This document shows, piece by piece, positions 45,201 through 56,129 of a stretch of DNA of 64,000 nt. Location: positions 21,468,288-21,532,287 of the forward strand of contig CM069605.1 of NCBI GenBank assembly GCA_035771175.1, written 5' to 3'. The notes under the pieces are model-generated. The model was not told the DNA's origin. It was given only the letters and a program-made list of their open reading frames with translations, and did no database searches. Origin of the DNA: Paratinospora sagittata. Its lineage: Eukaryota > Streptophyta > Magnoliopsida > Ranunculales > Menispermaceae. The first letter of the stretch is position 1. The number at the start of each line of letters is the position of its first letter. A program made the position numbers and the translations under genes.

Positions 45201-46197
45201 CTAACACTTAGGACCAAAACAACTCATCGATAATTTTTATTGTGCCAACACTTTTTGAAAGTTAGTCTTTGTCAAAATGTTTTTCAAATATCTAATCTTT
45301 CAAAGTATTTTTCACTGATACCTTTACGTATTCAAAAGATTTTCATATCGTGCTTCAATTACATTCTATCTTTGAAAATCTATTTGATCTGGTATCTACT
45401 CAAATTCTCAGCACTGATCTTTACTTGATATCAACTTGCTGAAGAAAGAATTTGAGAAATAGTTCGTGTCACGACCCACTATCTGTGACGTCTTGACTAA
45501 CACAGAACCCCGGGTATATCCATCGTTGATACACCCGACATCTCGTCAGCCTTCTAATAACAAACCATAATCCCCAAACTTATATCAAGACATATGGACA
45601 TAATCAAATCATTAATGTAAAAACATACACAAATGACAACCATAATTTTTTTTTCTTTTAAGTCCACAATGTCAAATATACAAAATAATACTTAACCATG
45701 ATTACAACCCATCTAAGTGTTACGTATAAGTATTAGGTGTTACATAGTACAATTTATCAAAATAAATGCGGAAAAGTACTAACACCTACGTCACAAAATG
45801 TTAAGAAATGCCTCGCAGCTAAGCTTTTCCCTTTCCCTTCCTATCCGAACCTGAAAGGATAAGAGTGAGGGGTGAGCTACAGCAAGCTCAGTGAATGTTC
45901 TCTACAAGTGGCAACATATATATGCATTTAAGTAAAACAATTCAAGATCATTAAAGTAATTTAAATATCATGGATATAATCAAGGTTACATACATGCTCG
46001 ATATAATGCATCATGTCATATCAAGACAATGCATATCATTTATGACATGCCAATACAATCCTAAACACCTCCTAGGTATGAATCAATAAAAGGGCCTGAA
46101 TGCGCGACACCCATCGCTTGATCGACTTCTTACTCGTATTCTATTAGAATTTCAAGGATTGTATGAACCATAGGGTTCGCCAAGCAAGACAAATACT

Positions 46198-46611
46198 GTC
46201 ACACCCTGGATTGCACAGCGTGCCCCCTACCCAGGTGTGGGCGCACCCCCTCGGGGCGAACGCCTAAGCCATTATGGGTCCATAATATTGTCCTATCGCC
46301 ATGTAGCAACCCAACCGCAGCTGGTCTACATCGAAACGATTATTTGTCCCTACTATTCCCTCATGAATAGTAAAAGGCCTCCCTAGGAATCGAACTCGAG
46401 ACCTCCCTTAAGGAGTCTAATTTCGCATTCCTAGTAACCACTGAGCCAATTGAATAGTGGCAGACAAATAATCGTTTCGATGTAGACCAGCTGCGGTTGG
46501 GTTGCTACATGGCGATATGACAATATTATGTGGTACTATGGCTAGGCGTTCGCCCCGAGGGGGTGCGCCCACACCTGGGTAGGGGGCACGCTGTGCAACC
46601 CAGGGTGTGAC
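46198..46611. mobile_element. Foldback element D with about 165-bp arms (Mutator-like), inside B
   Basis: 414 bp. The arms are inverted repeats starting GTCACACCCTGG and staying alike for about 165 bp, including GGGGGCACGCTGTGCA and 'cgaaacgattatttgtc'. Flanks: ACAAATACT at 46189-46197 and 46610-46618 (9 bp), or AAATACT if the arms are taken as perfectly symmetric. A 9-bp duplication with long arms suits a Mutator-like element. The ORF at 46417-46689 is just arm sequence. Confidence 0.8.
46386..46448 (-). promoter_or_regulatory. tRNA-like pol III A and B boxes in the core of D
   Basis: Minus strand TGGCTCAGTGG (46438-46448) fits the A box exactly; AGTTCGATTCC (46386-46396) differs from the ideal B box by one base. 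Spacing is about 41 bp. Confidence 0.55.
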
Positions 46612-47738
46612 AAATACTATGCCTAAGCGAATCCTAACATACACTACCCATAAAAATCCTCTGTCAGGTCCACAATTAGGGATCATCACTAGACTGACGA
46701 GATTCCCCGAAGAAAATTTCAGCTAAGAGACTCAACCCAATTGCAACCCTATTAGACTATGCTCAAATACATTTCATGGAACATTTAAGTCATGCATTCT
46801 ATATTAGGTAAGCATTTAAAATCATTACATATTACAATGCCACATATAGAAGACAACAAGTAAGGAAACACTCACTCTTGATTGGCTAGACCTAGCCAAC
46901 CCAATCCGATCCAATAAAGCACTAGGATGACCACAATCACCTCACGCACTTCAAATCCCCAATTGGCCTACTTGGGTTACTCAAATCAATTCAAATCCCT
47001 ACATGAAACATGGTTTATACATATTACTGAAAATCAATTCATAAGTGTGTTAAACAACCATGTTTAAACCTAATTTCATAGCCAATTCAGTTCCTAAAAT
47101 GATTATACCCATGAGTCAATGCCCATATTGCCCAATTCAATCATTTAATACCAATTTAAACTATACATAACCCAAATTGAATGCAATAGGTTGACCCTCC
47201 TTGATCCAAACACTATAATACATGACATTCAATTATATTAAGGGTCAATTTGACTAACTATCAAGTCAATTTCATCAATTGACCAAGTCCAAGTCAAAAT
47301 TCCCAATTTGGCCAAAATCTCCAAATTACATGAAAATCACCAAATCACATGGAAATTGCCAAATTACATAGCCTAGGCCAAAATTACTCCACAATAGGGT
47401 TTTCATTAATCAAAATCAGTAAATTAGAGTGTCATACCACCACATTTACCTATGAATTCCATACAAATCACATGTAATTTGAAATAGGAAACCCTAGGTC
47501 AAAATCTTAGTTTAAGTCAAATCCATGAAACCCCACCAATTCCTTGTTAAAATTTGAGGGTTTTACCATTTATAGACTCCCAACACACTCTAGATTAACA
47601 TATCTCAATTCTAAGACCTAAGTACAACATTGGTTTTCCACCACCCTCCTTAAATTTTGGGATTTATGGGTGAAAAATACTCATTAGGTGTTGATTGAGG
47701 TTAGGGAAGGTCATTAGCATAAAAAACAAGCATAAAAT

Positions 47739-49668
47739 TGTTAACCTATACGGTTCATCACTTAGCTCGTCCCTAAATATATTGTGATAACTCATATTTT
47801 GATGATCAAAAACAAAGTACTTTTCGGTGATAACAAACGTTAACTTATCTCTACACCAAAGGAAAAGAAAAAAGCCAAAGAACTCGATCAAGGAACTCAA
47901 AGCTCATATCCAACGGTCAAGATCATTTCAACTAAAGAACTTCAACGATCACATCATGATTTCAAGATCACTTCACTCAAACGTTTCGATCAAGCTTCAA
48001 GTCTACATCTCTCGATCAACGTTCAAGTCATTCAACTCCGAAATGCTCTTATTGAAGATCTCATAATGAAGAGTTGGATTTAACGGTTATGAGAAATGAG
48101 AAATACACAAAGTATATCTTTCTCTAATCGTTATTGCACAAAATGTTTTTCAAAACCATGCATAAATCATCTACATATGTTTTTCTAATCAGCATGTTTT
48201 GATCATATGTTTTACAGTATTTCAAATGATTTCATTCTATATATTTAATTTGAAATATACCGAGTTTTTATTCGCATTTATCGTATATTTTATCATATAA
48301 CATTCTAGTCGTTGTGTATAAACGTTCACATTATTTGAACTTCAAATGTCTAACAGGTATGTCCCACTAAGTCTATAAATACTTAGGACCAAACAACTTG
48401 CCAATCACTTTGCATTATGCCAATACTTTTTGAAAGTTAGTCTGTGTCAACATGAATTTCATTTTCTAATCTTTCAAAGTATTTTTCACTGATACCATAT
48501 GTACTCAAATGATTTTCATACTGAGCTTATTTTCATTCTATCTTTCAAAATCTATTTGATTTGGTATCAACTCAAATTCTCAGCACTGATTCATATATGG
48601 TATCATTCTTGCTGGAGATAGAATTTGAGAAATAGTTCAAGATATACAGTTGTACTTGATTTCATATCTTAAGAACTGTATTGAACTATATCAGTAGTTG
48701 GTTAACTACTGGTAAGAGAACCAGAAGTTTTCATACTTATATTTTTATATCTATTTTGAAAATTGTCTGTGTCTTGATTTATACCAGTCCTTCGTGTTTT
48801 AAGTCAATCTTTATTCGGTATTTATTACTTTCGAAGAAGCACTGATTTTCATATCATAACATTCATGCTTTTCGAAATTGCACTTGAGCAATACTGAACA
48901 TTGAAAGGTAAAGGACTAAAGGTGTATTTCAACTTAGCATTACTTGTTTCATATTTCATATCTTTGTAATGCTATGTGCTGAACTCAATTGTAAAGTGTT
49001 CTACTACGTTAGAACCAACCAACATCTTAGTGTTGTATTACTGGTGTGTTTCTAGACTGAAACAACCACGACAAGTGAAGGTAGTTTACTTGATGATTTT
49101 AGGATTGAAATCATATAGGTTATCTCTGAACCTGTAAAAGAGAAAGAGGTTAAAAGAGAAAAAGGTTTATCCTCACCTGCAAGTAGGAAACCGGTTCATC
49201 CTCATCTCGTAAAAGGATAGGTGCTTCCTCAACCTATAAGATGATAGGTTATCTCTTAACCTTTAAAAGAGAAACGATTATTCCTTATCCTACAAAAGGA
49301 TCACGGTTCTTCCTTAGCCTGTAAAAGGAACATGGTTTCTCCTCATACCAGAAAAAGAAAATTTGGTTCATCCTTAGCCCGTGAAAGGATAGGTTTTCCT
49401 TTAACTTGTAAAAAGGCAATTGTAATGGTTTGGTTCTCACCCGTAAGAGAATCAGTTAGAAAATTGAGAAAATCCTAATCGGGAGATTAGGTAGTAGACG
49501 TAGGCTTGGCCGAACCACTATAAATCTGTGTGTCAAACGTTTGCAATTTAGTCTGTGTTCTAATTTGCATCATATTCCAATACACTCATGTAAATCACTT
49601 AGTTATTGGAAGATAATTTTAAAATTGACTATCGCACCCAATTCACCCGCTCCTAGGTGGGACCAACA
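47739..49668 (+). mobile_element. Solo LTR C (1,930 bp), inside B
   Basis: TGTTAACCTATACGG to GGGACCAACA with a perfect AAAAT duplication (47734-47738 and 49669-49673). Closely related to A but lacks A's 44207-45108, i.e. the whole of hairpin array 1; the junction is near 48287-48293. TATA box at 48374-48381. Confidence 0.9.
49118..49455 (+). repeat. Hairpin array 2 in LTR C
   Basis: About ten short stem-loops with a CC(C/T)GTAA-type loop, e.g. 'TTCCTTAGCCTGTAAAAGGAA' region at 49309-49330 and TTCTCACCCGTAAGAGAA at 49433-49450. Confidence 0.75.
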
Positions 49669-50952
49669 AAAATGGCTTAAACAAGTAAACCCTTGGTCAA
49701 GGACCCTTAAAATCCGGGATTCATAGAAACCCTAGGTCGAAAATCAGTTTGCATGCATGAAGGAAAGTGATAGAAGGAAGAAAAATGAGAAAGAATGAGG
49801 GAGATTTGATTACCTTGGGTGATTTTTGGGCAAAAATTCATCAAAAAATCCAAACTTCTCTTCCTTTTCTCCTTTCCCCTACTTTTTCTCCTCTCCAAGC
49901 TCCTTAAACTCTTTTCTAAGTGAAAATGAGCAAGTGAGCTAAAAAAAACGAGTTGGTTGCTTTTATAGAAAAATTTTGGGCCCACATGAAAAAATACACT
50001 TAAATAGAAGGAACAGTTTCTTGCTGCAATTACTTGCACTTAGATAATTAAATTCTTGAACAATACTCACCAATTTAGCATCTTACTCGTTCAAAGGTTT
50101 TATGTGTCCATTACCAACATTCTGGTAAAAGTTTAGCTCAATCCAACGGTGGAATTGTGAGATCCAACTGTTTGATAAAAAATGCGCAAGAAAATCTACA
50201 AATGCGAGAAACAGTGTTTGGAGTCGCATACCTCACAGTAGACAACTCCGATCATGATGTTCACCGTTCATAATGAATATATATTAGAGGAGAATAAGTT
50301 GACAAAATTTCAGCCCAATCGGAGCATGGATATAGGAGATCAAGTAATTGATGGAATCGGTGACAGAAATTTATTCCTTCATGGCGCGGGATCCACTGAT
50401 CCAAAATACCGTTTTTGACATGTTTCAACGCCGAACAGGTCTCCGATAATTCTGAGACTTTACACACACATTAAACAACTTAAAATCATGCAAAGACACT
50501 CGAACCAACATGCGTCGAGCATCAAATACCTATACGCATACATACACGGGTACTCTACTGGTCAAAATGATGTCATCCTAAGGTATGAGCATTACAGTTC
50601 GAGATATACAATTGTGTCCATGATTTACACTAGTCCTTCATTTTCTCCGTCAATGTTTATTTGGTATCATATTGTTTTCGAAGAAGCACTTAATTGATTT
50701 TCGCATCATTCATGCTTTTCGAAACTACACTTGAGCAATACCGAACATTGAAAGGTAAAAGACTGTAAGTGTATTTCCTCTTAGCACTATGTATTTCAAT
50801 TTATACACCTTTGTAATGCTATGTACTGAGCTTAATTATAAAGTGTTCTACTCAGTTAGAACCAACATTATTTTGTGTTGTAATGGTGGTGTGTTTCTGG
50901 ATTGAAACAACCAGAACAAGTGAACGTACTTCACTTAATGAAATAATGTTAA

Positions 50953-51332
50953 GGTTCTCTATGAACCTGTAAAAGAGAAAAACGGTTCATCCTCACCTGT
51001 AAGTAGAAAACTGGTTCATCCTAATCCCATAAAAGGATAGGTGCATCCTTAACCTGTAAAAGAGAAATGGTTCTTCCTTATCCCGTAAAAGGAAAACGAT
51101 TCTTCCTTATCCCATAAAAGGAAATCAGTTCTTCCTTATCCTGTAAAAGGAAAAAGGTTCATCCTCACCTGTAAGTAGGAAAATGGTTCTTCCTTATCCC
51201 GTAAAAGGAACATGAGTTCTTCCTAATCCCAAAAAAAGGAAAACGGTTCATCCTTAGCTTGTAAAAGGATAGGTTTTCCTTTAACCTGTAAAAGGGCAAT
51301 TGTAACAGTTTGGTTCTTACCCGTAAGAGAAT
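50953..51332 (+). repeat. Hairpin array 2 in LTR A
   Basis: Thirteen units. Stems include TTCTCT/AGAGAA, ATCCT/AGGAT and, several times, TTCCTT/AAGGAA around TATCCCGTAA. Downstream of the TATA box, so in the transcribed part of the LTR. Confidence 0.8.
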
Positions 51333-53931
51333 CAGTTAGAGGATTGAGAAAATTCTAATCAGGAGATTAGGTAGTGGACATAGGCTTGGCCGAACCACTA
51401 TAAATCTTGTGTGTCTCACGTTTGCATTTTAGTCAAAGTTCTTCTTTTGCATTCAATTCCAATACACTCATGTATATCACTAAGTTATTGGAAGAGAAGT
51501 TTAAAATTGACCATCACACCCAATTCACCCCCTTGGGTGGACCAACATAAATGACTTAGATTTATTCTTGATTTGGTTTATTCTGGAAAAGAAAAAAGTG
51601 CATCTCGCTCACATTCTCATGCATGTTATAGATACTGTGGTTAGTAAAGGAGGAGGTCGTCCTTTTGGAATGTACCTTACCACACTATTCAAGAATTGTG
51701 GAATTAATTTCAGTGGAGAAGAGTGCAATGAGATCAATAGATACAATTGCGTTGGTCAAACCACTGTGAAATTGATGAGATACACTTATGTCTCTGCATT
51801 GGAGAAATGGTTTCTAATGTCAGAAATTTCACATGTAGTAGAATCTAGTGGAATAACTAGAGCCAGTGGTGAAGATGTTTCTGCAATGGAGAAAGAAGCT
51901 GCCCAAGCTTCAACTACTCAAGATGAATAGGCTGTGCAAGAGCAAGCAAGTACCATAGCTGACACTGAGCATGTTGCAACTGACGATGTTGAAGTTGAAC
52001 AAGCAGAGTAAGTTGTTTATGCTGAAGAACATCTAATGGATAAGGTGATCCAGATTGCTCAGGCTATTGTTGAAGAACATTTAACTGATAATGCTGATGC
52101 AATTTTGGAAGATGCCACCGAGGAAGAGTCAATGCAGACTAAGAGAAAACCATCTCCAATTCACCATTTCTAATCCACCATCTCCATTTGACTATCCTGT
52201 GTCAATGAAACCCCATGACCCATGATTGGAGTTTGATGGTGAGAAGATTTCTGAGGAAGAAGAATCTCATTCAATTGAGAAGGAATTTGCAAATCAAGAG
52301 GGTTACTCACTTGCAATTATACCTTATCAAGGAGATGAAGCAAAAATGGATATCGATGATGAGGATCATGATGAAGAATATCAGGAGGTTGCTGCTAATT
52401 TTTGCGTAGAAGAAGAAATGGAAGATACTAATAAAGTGAGTTCATCTGATCAAACTTATCATGAGACACCTTCATATCCTTTTACAAGCAGGCCAAATGA
52501 TGATTTCTTCAGAGATGAAGATTTCTTGAGGAAAGTCAGAGAAGATCAGATTTATGTCATGTCTCAGCTGATGAACCAATTGGAACAAAATCAGATATAA
52601 CAGAAAAAAGAGATTTTGGCAGAAGTTAGAGCATCTTTGTAGTCTCAAGAGAGAAGTGAAATCAATGAGATAAAGGAATATACCTCTCACTTGATCCAGG
52701 CAACTGAAATGTTAGACAAAGTGACACAACAAATGGACAGACAATTAAGTGTCATGCAGTCCTTGCCTTCATCGAGTTCCACTCCATCACTCAATAATGA
52801 TCTGGTTAAGGACATTCGAGATAACATGCAATAGACAAGGGCATTCATGAACGCCTTTGTTGCATCAGTTCAACCAAGATCATCAGCCATACCTCAAGCT
52901 TCACAGAGTTACACAATGCCAGCTACGTTAAGTCGTGCTGCGAATGCTATAACTAATGAAGCTTTGAAGAAGATTCTTGAAGAAATTCAAAGCTTAAGAG
53001 GTAAAATGGCTGAATCCTCTAAAGATGCTTCAATCTCTGTCACATTACAAACAGTTTTGGATGCTATCTTGGATCATGTCTCGAGCAAAAAGGTTCTTGA
53101 TCTAGTATTGCAGGCCATCTCTAGTCTGAAAGAGAATTTAGATACTGCAAGGCCAGCACAAATAAGGGACAACAGACTAACTAAGATTCTCGACTTGGTT
53201 ACTCATGCTATTGAAAAGCTTCACAACTTAGAGAACAAGATGCCTTTCCTTACCACAAACATTATGGATCTGTCATACCCTATCACCACAACTGCAGATC
53301 GAGTGGAAGGAGTAGTAGGCTTTTTTGAAGACCTCTTTAGGGCAATGAACAGTAGGCTGCACTCTATTGTATGGTACATTGCCTCAAGCATGAAACATTT
53401 TGGACTGTTCTTTCATCTACTGAAGAAGAAAGGTGTCAAAGTTCCACCAACACCAAGGGTTTCAGCCTTTACACGACATCAAGGACCGAAGGAGTCTGAC
53501 AAACTTCTTGGAATCTTAGAATGTGAAGAAGAAGAAGCATCGGATGAAGAGCCTCTCCATAGAATTAGAAGAAGAGTGTCTCCACCCCCGGATCCTTATC
53601 ATAGACTTTCCCAGATCCCAAACGCAAGCGACCAATTAGGCCAGAATTTAAAGATCACAATCTTTCTCCTGATTTTGCTCAAGGCCTTGCGGAGCGGAAA
53701 GATAAAGGCTTTAAACCTAGTCCACCTCTTGATCCATTCAAATTTGGTGTTTCCAAGCCTGCCAACGAAAAATTTATTGAAAAATCTAGGCAGACTGTTG
53801 TAATTGACAAATTTGTCAAAATCTTGAGAAAAAGCTCAAGTGGTTCATCAAAGCCACGAGCGCCCAGGAAACCCAAGGAATCTCCAATTCCAGTGGATCC
53901 AAGAAGCATGAGGAGGTCGAAAGAAAAATGA

Positions 53932-54263
53932 AGGGGAAGAGTCAGAGTACAAGCTAAGCCTGCCCACTTTTTAATGTTTTCAAAAGGGGGAGAAAAGAAA
54001 AATGAAGATATTGAGGCTAAGTTAGCTCAAGAGGGAAGCTACAAGTCAGGGGGAGTTCATCTGAGTTTCTGTACAATATATTTACTATTTAATTATCATG
54101 TTCTTGTATATTGTGATTATACTCATCTTTTAATTTATATGTTGAACTTAGATATACCTGACATTCTTGCATATACACTTGACATACTTGCTACTCTAAA
54201 TTCGTTATATGTTTGAGTATATGAATATCATTATCTGCATGATCTATGAATATTTGAAATCAT
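53932..54263 (+). other. E 3' non-coding region
   Basis: Includes an earlier purine run, AAAAGGGGGAGAAAAG (53981 region). No gene; the 80-codon frame here is not conserved-looking. Confidence 0.5.
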
Positions 54264-54277
54264 AAAAAAAGAGGAGA
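54264..54277 (+). other. Polypurine tract of E
   Basis: AAAAAAAGAGGAGA directly followed by TGGTTATCTC, the LTR start. Confidence 0.65.
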
Positions 54278-54646
54278 TGGTTATCTCTATGAACCCCATG
54301 ACATGAATGTTTTGATGATTCCAAATATCTCTGGTTTGTGTATCTAATGATTTTGTCAAGTATTTCAGATTTATCAAGAATCAAGAATCAAGATCAAAGA
54401 ACTTTGCTCACAAGCCTATTGGATATCAGAAGTAAAGTTTCGAGTCCGTCGGTACTTAGAATGTAATGTCTATCGATCAATTTACTCTCAACAAGATTTA
54501 ATCGTCTTCATATTTTGATCGTCACATTTTAAAGGTACTTTATGATTTCTAAAGTATTTGATTTGATTAGAAGAACACCATGATTTTAATCGTGTTTTAT
54601 CGAGCTTTAATCAAAAAATCAAAAATCGTTTTTATAGAGTCTTTTA

Positions 54647-55158
54647 AGACGCTAATGTTGTAGCAGCGCCCTCCTGGACTTGATGAGTCAGGACACTGAT
54701 AACGTATTAGGACGCTTACTTGTAAGTAGCGGCTTCCCTTTTGTCAACCTTTGAAAGTGTTAGGACGATGACTTAGCTTCAGCTCGCTCAAAGCTCTCTT
54801 ATTCTTTAAATAATTTCTATCGTTAAGGACGCTGATAGTTATAAGTTGAAAAACTGTTAGGACGCTACTTGTATAGGAGCGCCCTCATTCTTAGAATCAA
54901 TTTAATAACTTTCAATATGCTTACTGTCCTTCAGAGCACTTATTATTGTTTTAAAATTATTTTAAAATTTTAGGACGCTTGTGTATGAGTAGCGCCCTCA
55001 TGCTTTTAAGTGTTCTAAAACAAAACAGGATGCTAATTGTCAAGTAGCGCCCTCCTAATTTAAGCCGTTTAATCATGAAAGTAAGTTAGGGTGCTTACAA
55101 TTGAGTAGCGCCCTCACTTCACTATTTGGTAAGATGCTGATGCTCAATGAGCGCCATC
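54647..55158 (+). repeat. Hairpin array 1 in E LTR
   Basis: About eleven AGGACGCT…AGCGCCCTC units upstream of the TATA box, same layout as in LTR A. Confidence 0.75.
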
Positions 55159-55756
55159 AAAGGAACAAAACGACAAAAAATATATTTTTGCTGTTCTGAT
55201 TCATGAACCACGTCTCTTAGAATTTCCTTATTCGTGAATCTGGAGAAAATCAGAATGTTCATGAAATGTGCAGTTGCCATTTTCGTGATACATTCTAGCT
55301 GCTGTGAGTAAACGTTCATATTTGAAATTCAAATTCAAATGAACAAACAACTTCATCTCTACAAGTCTATAAATACCAGCACTTAACAATTTGTTAAGAT
55401 AAAGAAAATTCTCTAAGCCAAAACACTTTTGAAAGTTAGTCGAATTTTCATCTATTTCAAAAAGCTTAAGTTATTATGTTTTCAAAGCATTTTTTTTTGA
55501 AACACTGCTTATTCAAAAGATTTTCATACTGAGCTAAATTTCTATTTTTATTTGAAAATCTATTTGAAAGCTTGAACTGTTTTCACTCAAATTTTCAGCA
55601 TTATTTTAACTTAGATCATTCTTGTTGAAAGAGAAATTTGAGAGATAGTTTATAGAATACAGTTATACTTCAATTCATATCTTATATATTGTATCAAGGT
55701 TGTAACAGCAGTTAGATAAACTACTGAGTTGATATTCTTGTATTCAACAAGTATAG

Positions 55757-55935
55757 GTCTTCTCACACCCGTAAGCTGAGAAATGGTCCTCTCACACCCG
55801 TAAGTTGAGAAACGATCTGTCTCACACCCGTAAGTTGTGATAGGTTAGTCTCAAGCCTGCAAGTTGAGCAGTGTAATGGTTGTTCTCACACCCACAAGTT
55901 GAGAAAATGTGTAACGGTTTGATTCTCATCAATAA
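55757..55935 (+). repeat. Hairpin array 2 in E LTR
   Basis: Five clear units with TCTCA/TGAGA-type stems around CACCCGTAAG, e.g. 55760-55782 with six-base perfect arms TTCTCA and TGAGAA; one unit uses TCACA/TGTGA. Confidence 0.8.
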
Positions 55936-56129
55936 GAAATTCCCTTAGTGATAAGGTTTAAAATCCTAACTGAGGAGGTTAGGTAGTGAATGTAGGCAAG
56001 TAGCTGAACCACTATAAATCGACTGTGCATATTTATTTATATTCCGCACTTTAATTTTTCCATTATAATTAATTCTAAATTGCCTAAGTGCCCAATTCAT
56101 CCCCCCTTTTGGACAAACCTGGGCCAACA

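Larger units (their letters stand above)
45467..50596 (-). mobile_element. Solo LTR B (about 2.8 kb of its own), inside A
   Basis: TGTCACGACCC to GAGCATTACA, flanked by a perfect GTTCG duplication (45462-45466 and 50597-50601). Non-coding; holds C and D. TATAAAAG on the minus strand at 49960-49967 gives its likely orientation. Similar in texture to F. Confidence 0.88.
43651..51547 (+). mobile_element. Solo LTR A (about 2.77 kb of its own), inside E
   Basis: From TGTTAACCTAAGCGG to GGTGGACCAACA, flanked by a perfect TAAAT duplication (43646-43650 and 51548-51552). Solo, since no internal region is present; its own halves are 43651-45466 and 50602-51547, separated by LTR B. Same family type as E's LTR and LTR C: all carry GTCTATAAATA and both hairpin arrays or part of them. 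Confidence 0.9.
43031..53931 (+). pseudogene. Accessory/env-like ORF of E, split by solo LTR A
   Basis: The N-terminal part (43031-43650) has a Pro/Ser-rich lead, KLANRAVIDRCFVDFDFFIN, LFEFQGWTNFLTF and, after a frame break, VEITPRFLSEAFSLPSGE and FELIPKIIHNIITHIIQP. A interrupts the codon run at 43650 and the frame resumes at 51553 without a shift (LDLFLIWFILEKKKVHLAHI, GGGRPFGMYLTTLFKNCGIN). After stops come acidic segments (52226-52600, EEEESHSIEKE) and a long C-terminal part (52847-53803) rich in helices: ALKKILEEIQSLRG, LVTHAIEKLHNLENKM, IVWYIASSMKHFGLFFHLLK. It ends basic (PRAPRKPKESP) near 53931. Function unknown; env-like naming is historical. Confidence 0.65.
43031..56129 (+). mobile_element. 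Element E: 3' part of a SIRE-like retroelement, gag-pol absent
   Basis: Consists of an accessory/env-like ORF (43031-53931 without the insertion), polypurine tract (54264-54277) and 3' LTR (54278-56129). I assign it SIRE-like (Ty1/copia with an env-like ORF) from that ORF and the TG…CCAACA LTR; no gag, integrase or RT lies in the window, so the class is inferred. Its 3' end abuts a LINE (flank ACATC), but AT-rich sequence unlike the LINE precedes 43031, so the 5' part was lost. Confidence 0.6.
54278..56129 (+). repeat. E 3' LTR (1,852 bp)
   Basis: TGGTTATCTC to CTGGGCCAACA. TATAAATA at 55368-55375. Array 1 at 54647-55158, array 2 at 55757-55935. Confidence 0.75.

Noticed and set aside
46386..46448. 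Functional tRNA gene
   Set aside because: A and B boxes are present but no acceptor-stem pairing or clover-leaf could be drawn; treated as tRNA-derived only.
46417..46689. 90-codon frame on the minus strand
   Set aside because: It lies over the arm and tRNA-like core of the foldback element D and extends into flanking sequence.
49118..51332. Regularly spaced short repeats that could look like a CRISPR array
   Set aside because: Plant LTR context, no unique spacers of constant length, no cas genes; units are hairpins within an LTR.
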